Notes under the pieces: model-generated | What the model was told of the DNA's origin: nothing | What the model saw: the letters and a program-made list of their open reading frames with translations, nothing else | The model's database searches: none | Position numbers and translations under genes: made by a program | Shown here: one piece after another, positions 35,467 through 36,012 of the stretch | How positions within the stretch are numbered: the first letter of the stretch is position 1 | How the letters are laid out: each line of letters starts with the position of its first letter | NCBI GenBank assembly: GCA_009692265.1 | Contig: SHZM01000034.1 | Location: forward strand, 1-36,012 | Length of the DNA stretch: 36,012 nt | From: Gammaproteobacteria bacterium | Lineage (GTDB): Bacteria > Pseudomonadota > Gammaproteobacteria > Ga0077536 | Direction of reading: 5' to 3'

Positions 35467-35855
35467 TACGGCTGATATGATTTTTCTTCTGTAATCTGAG
35501 AACCCACTAGCTCATCGATGCAACGCTTCAGGCGCGATCGTTCATCGTTTACGATATAGACACTTCGCGCCAATTCTATAAATTCGGAGTCGAATGTTTT
35601 CGCACTCTCTTTGTAGCGAATCGCATCTTCTATATCCCACAAAGTTTTGTTCACCACTTTAAGATTCGCACGCAATTCGACGATTTGTTCGTTATTGATT
35701 TCGTCGTAAGTAGAAGCAAATATGGAGTTTAGAGCATCAAGGTCGCGTTGCACATTTTGTAGTTTCTTTGGGTCGCGAAGACTCGTGACTTTTATTTCAA
35801 GGATGGTGATTTTGTCTATCAATTCGCCATAAGAAACTTGGATGGTTACGGACAT
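35463..35855 (-). CDS. DUF6165 family protein
   Basis: A 130-residue mostly helical protein, probably coiled-coil (repeated ELIDKITILEIKVTSL, LQNVQRDLDALNSIF, and LKVVNKTLWDIEDAIRYKES). The family (DUF6165) is typically found beside LPS or other glycan genes; its function is not known. It starts 8 bases after the mnmE stop and overlaps the following GT9 gene by 4 bases, so it joins the tRNA-modification gene to the glycan genes in one probable transcript. Confidence 0.8.
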   Translation of the reverse strand: MSVTIQVSYGELIDKITILEIKVTSLRDPKKLQNVQRDLDALNSIFASTYDEINNEQIVELRANLKVVNKTLWDIEDAIRYKESAKTFDSEFIELARSVYIVNDERSRLKRCIDELVGSQITEEKSYQPY

Positions 35856-35863
35856 TGGCTACC

Positions 35864-36012
35864 TTATTTTCCGATACAGAAGCGTGCGAATATTGCGCCT
35901 AGTAGATCCTCTGACGTGAACTCGCCGGTTATTTCACCCAATGCAAGATGTGCAAGTCTTAGCCGTTCAGCGCCTAATTCCGGGGTCTTGACCAAAAAAT
36001 CAAAGGACTCAA
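35864..36012 (-). CDS. mnmE: tRNA modification GTPase MnmE, C-terminal fragment at window edge
   Basis: The last about 48 codons of mnmE read from the right edge to TAA at 35864-35866. The ending [20 protein letters not shown] is diagnostic: the C-terminal FCIGK with its cysteine is nearly invariant in MnmE, which with MnmG makes the 5-carboxymethylaminomethyl modification at tRNA wobble uridines. Preceding residues [12 protein letters not shown] match the C-terminal helical domain. The rest of the gene lies outside the window. Confidence 0.93.
   Translation of the reverse strand, partial: ESFDFLVKTPELGAERLRLAHLALGEITGEFTSEDLLGAIFARFCIGK

Noticed and set aside
1-36012. CRISPR arrays, insertion sequences, tRNA or rRNA genes, prophage genes
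   Set aside because: No regularly spaced repeats, transposase motifs, tRNA-like cloverleaf ends or phage structural proteins were noticed on reading both strands.

Overview
This window looks like a chromosomal segment of a moderately GC-rich gammaproteobacterium. The main evidence is gene order. Reading the minus strand from about 19.4 kb down to 8.2 kb, the genes run cutA, dsbD, a TlpA-like thioredoxin, aroQ, accB, accC, prmA, a DUF3426 zinc-ribbon protein, dusB, fis, purH and purD. The dusB-fis pair and the accB-accC-prmA block are typical of gammaproteobacteria. The plus-strand pair glnE-ilvE followed by cell-surface glycan genes is also familiar from this class. I cannot resolve the order or genus from the sequence.

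Region 1 (1 to about 8.2 kb) is accessory and partly decayed. It holds a 5'-truncated type I restriction subunit gene (hsdR), its usual YgjP/M48 metallopeptidase partner with a premature TGA, a frameshifted remnant of a zinc alcohol dehydrogenase, and an intact protein that joins a TIR/deoxyribosyltransferase-like domain to a winged-helix-like tail. These are followed by a small acidic conserved protein, a SnoaL-like protein, a luciferase-like flavin oxidoreductase with a frameshift, a divergent tandem-EthD protein, and the C-terminal stub of a CaiB/BaiF CoA-transferase. This part reads as the residue of a defence locus next to a catabolic cluster.

Region 2 (8.2 to 20.6 kb, minus strand) is housekeeping: purine synthesis (purH, purD), the nucleoid protein Fis with tRNA dihydrouridine synthase DusB, ribosomal protein L11 methylation (prmA), acetyl-CoA carboxylase subunits (accB, accC), shikimate-pathway dehydroquinase (aroQ), periplasmic thiol redox (dsbD, TlpA-like protein), cutA and a methionine-type aminotransferase. 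The cutA gene carries a one-base frameshift just before its 3' overlap with dsbD.

Region 3 (20.6 to 36 kb) starts with glnE and ilvE and then becomes a surface-polysaccharide/LPS locus: an ELM1-like protein, two GT4 glycosyltransferases, a GT39/ArnT-like membrane glycosyltransferase, an O-antigen ligase/polymerase, three GT9 heptosyltransferase-like proteins, a UDP-GlcNAc 2-epimerase (WecB) and a DUF6165 protein. Several are joined by 4-bp stop/start overlaps, which suggests two converging operons meeting near 33.27 kb. The right edge cuts into the 3' end of mnmE.

Five probable single-base indels were found (hsdR 3' end, alcohol dehydrogenase, flavin oxidoreductase, CaiB remnant, cutA), three of them in short G/C runs. 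Whether these are true mutations or sequence errors is the most important quality question for the window. No tRNA, rRNA, CRISPR array, insertion sequence or phage structural gene was recognised, and no gene-free stretch exceeds 300 bases.
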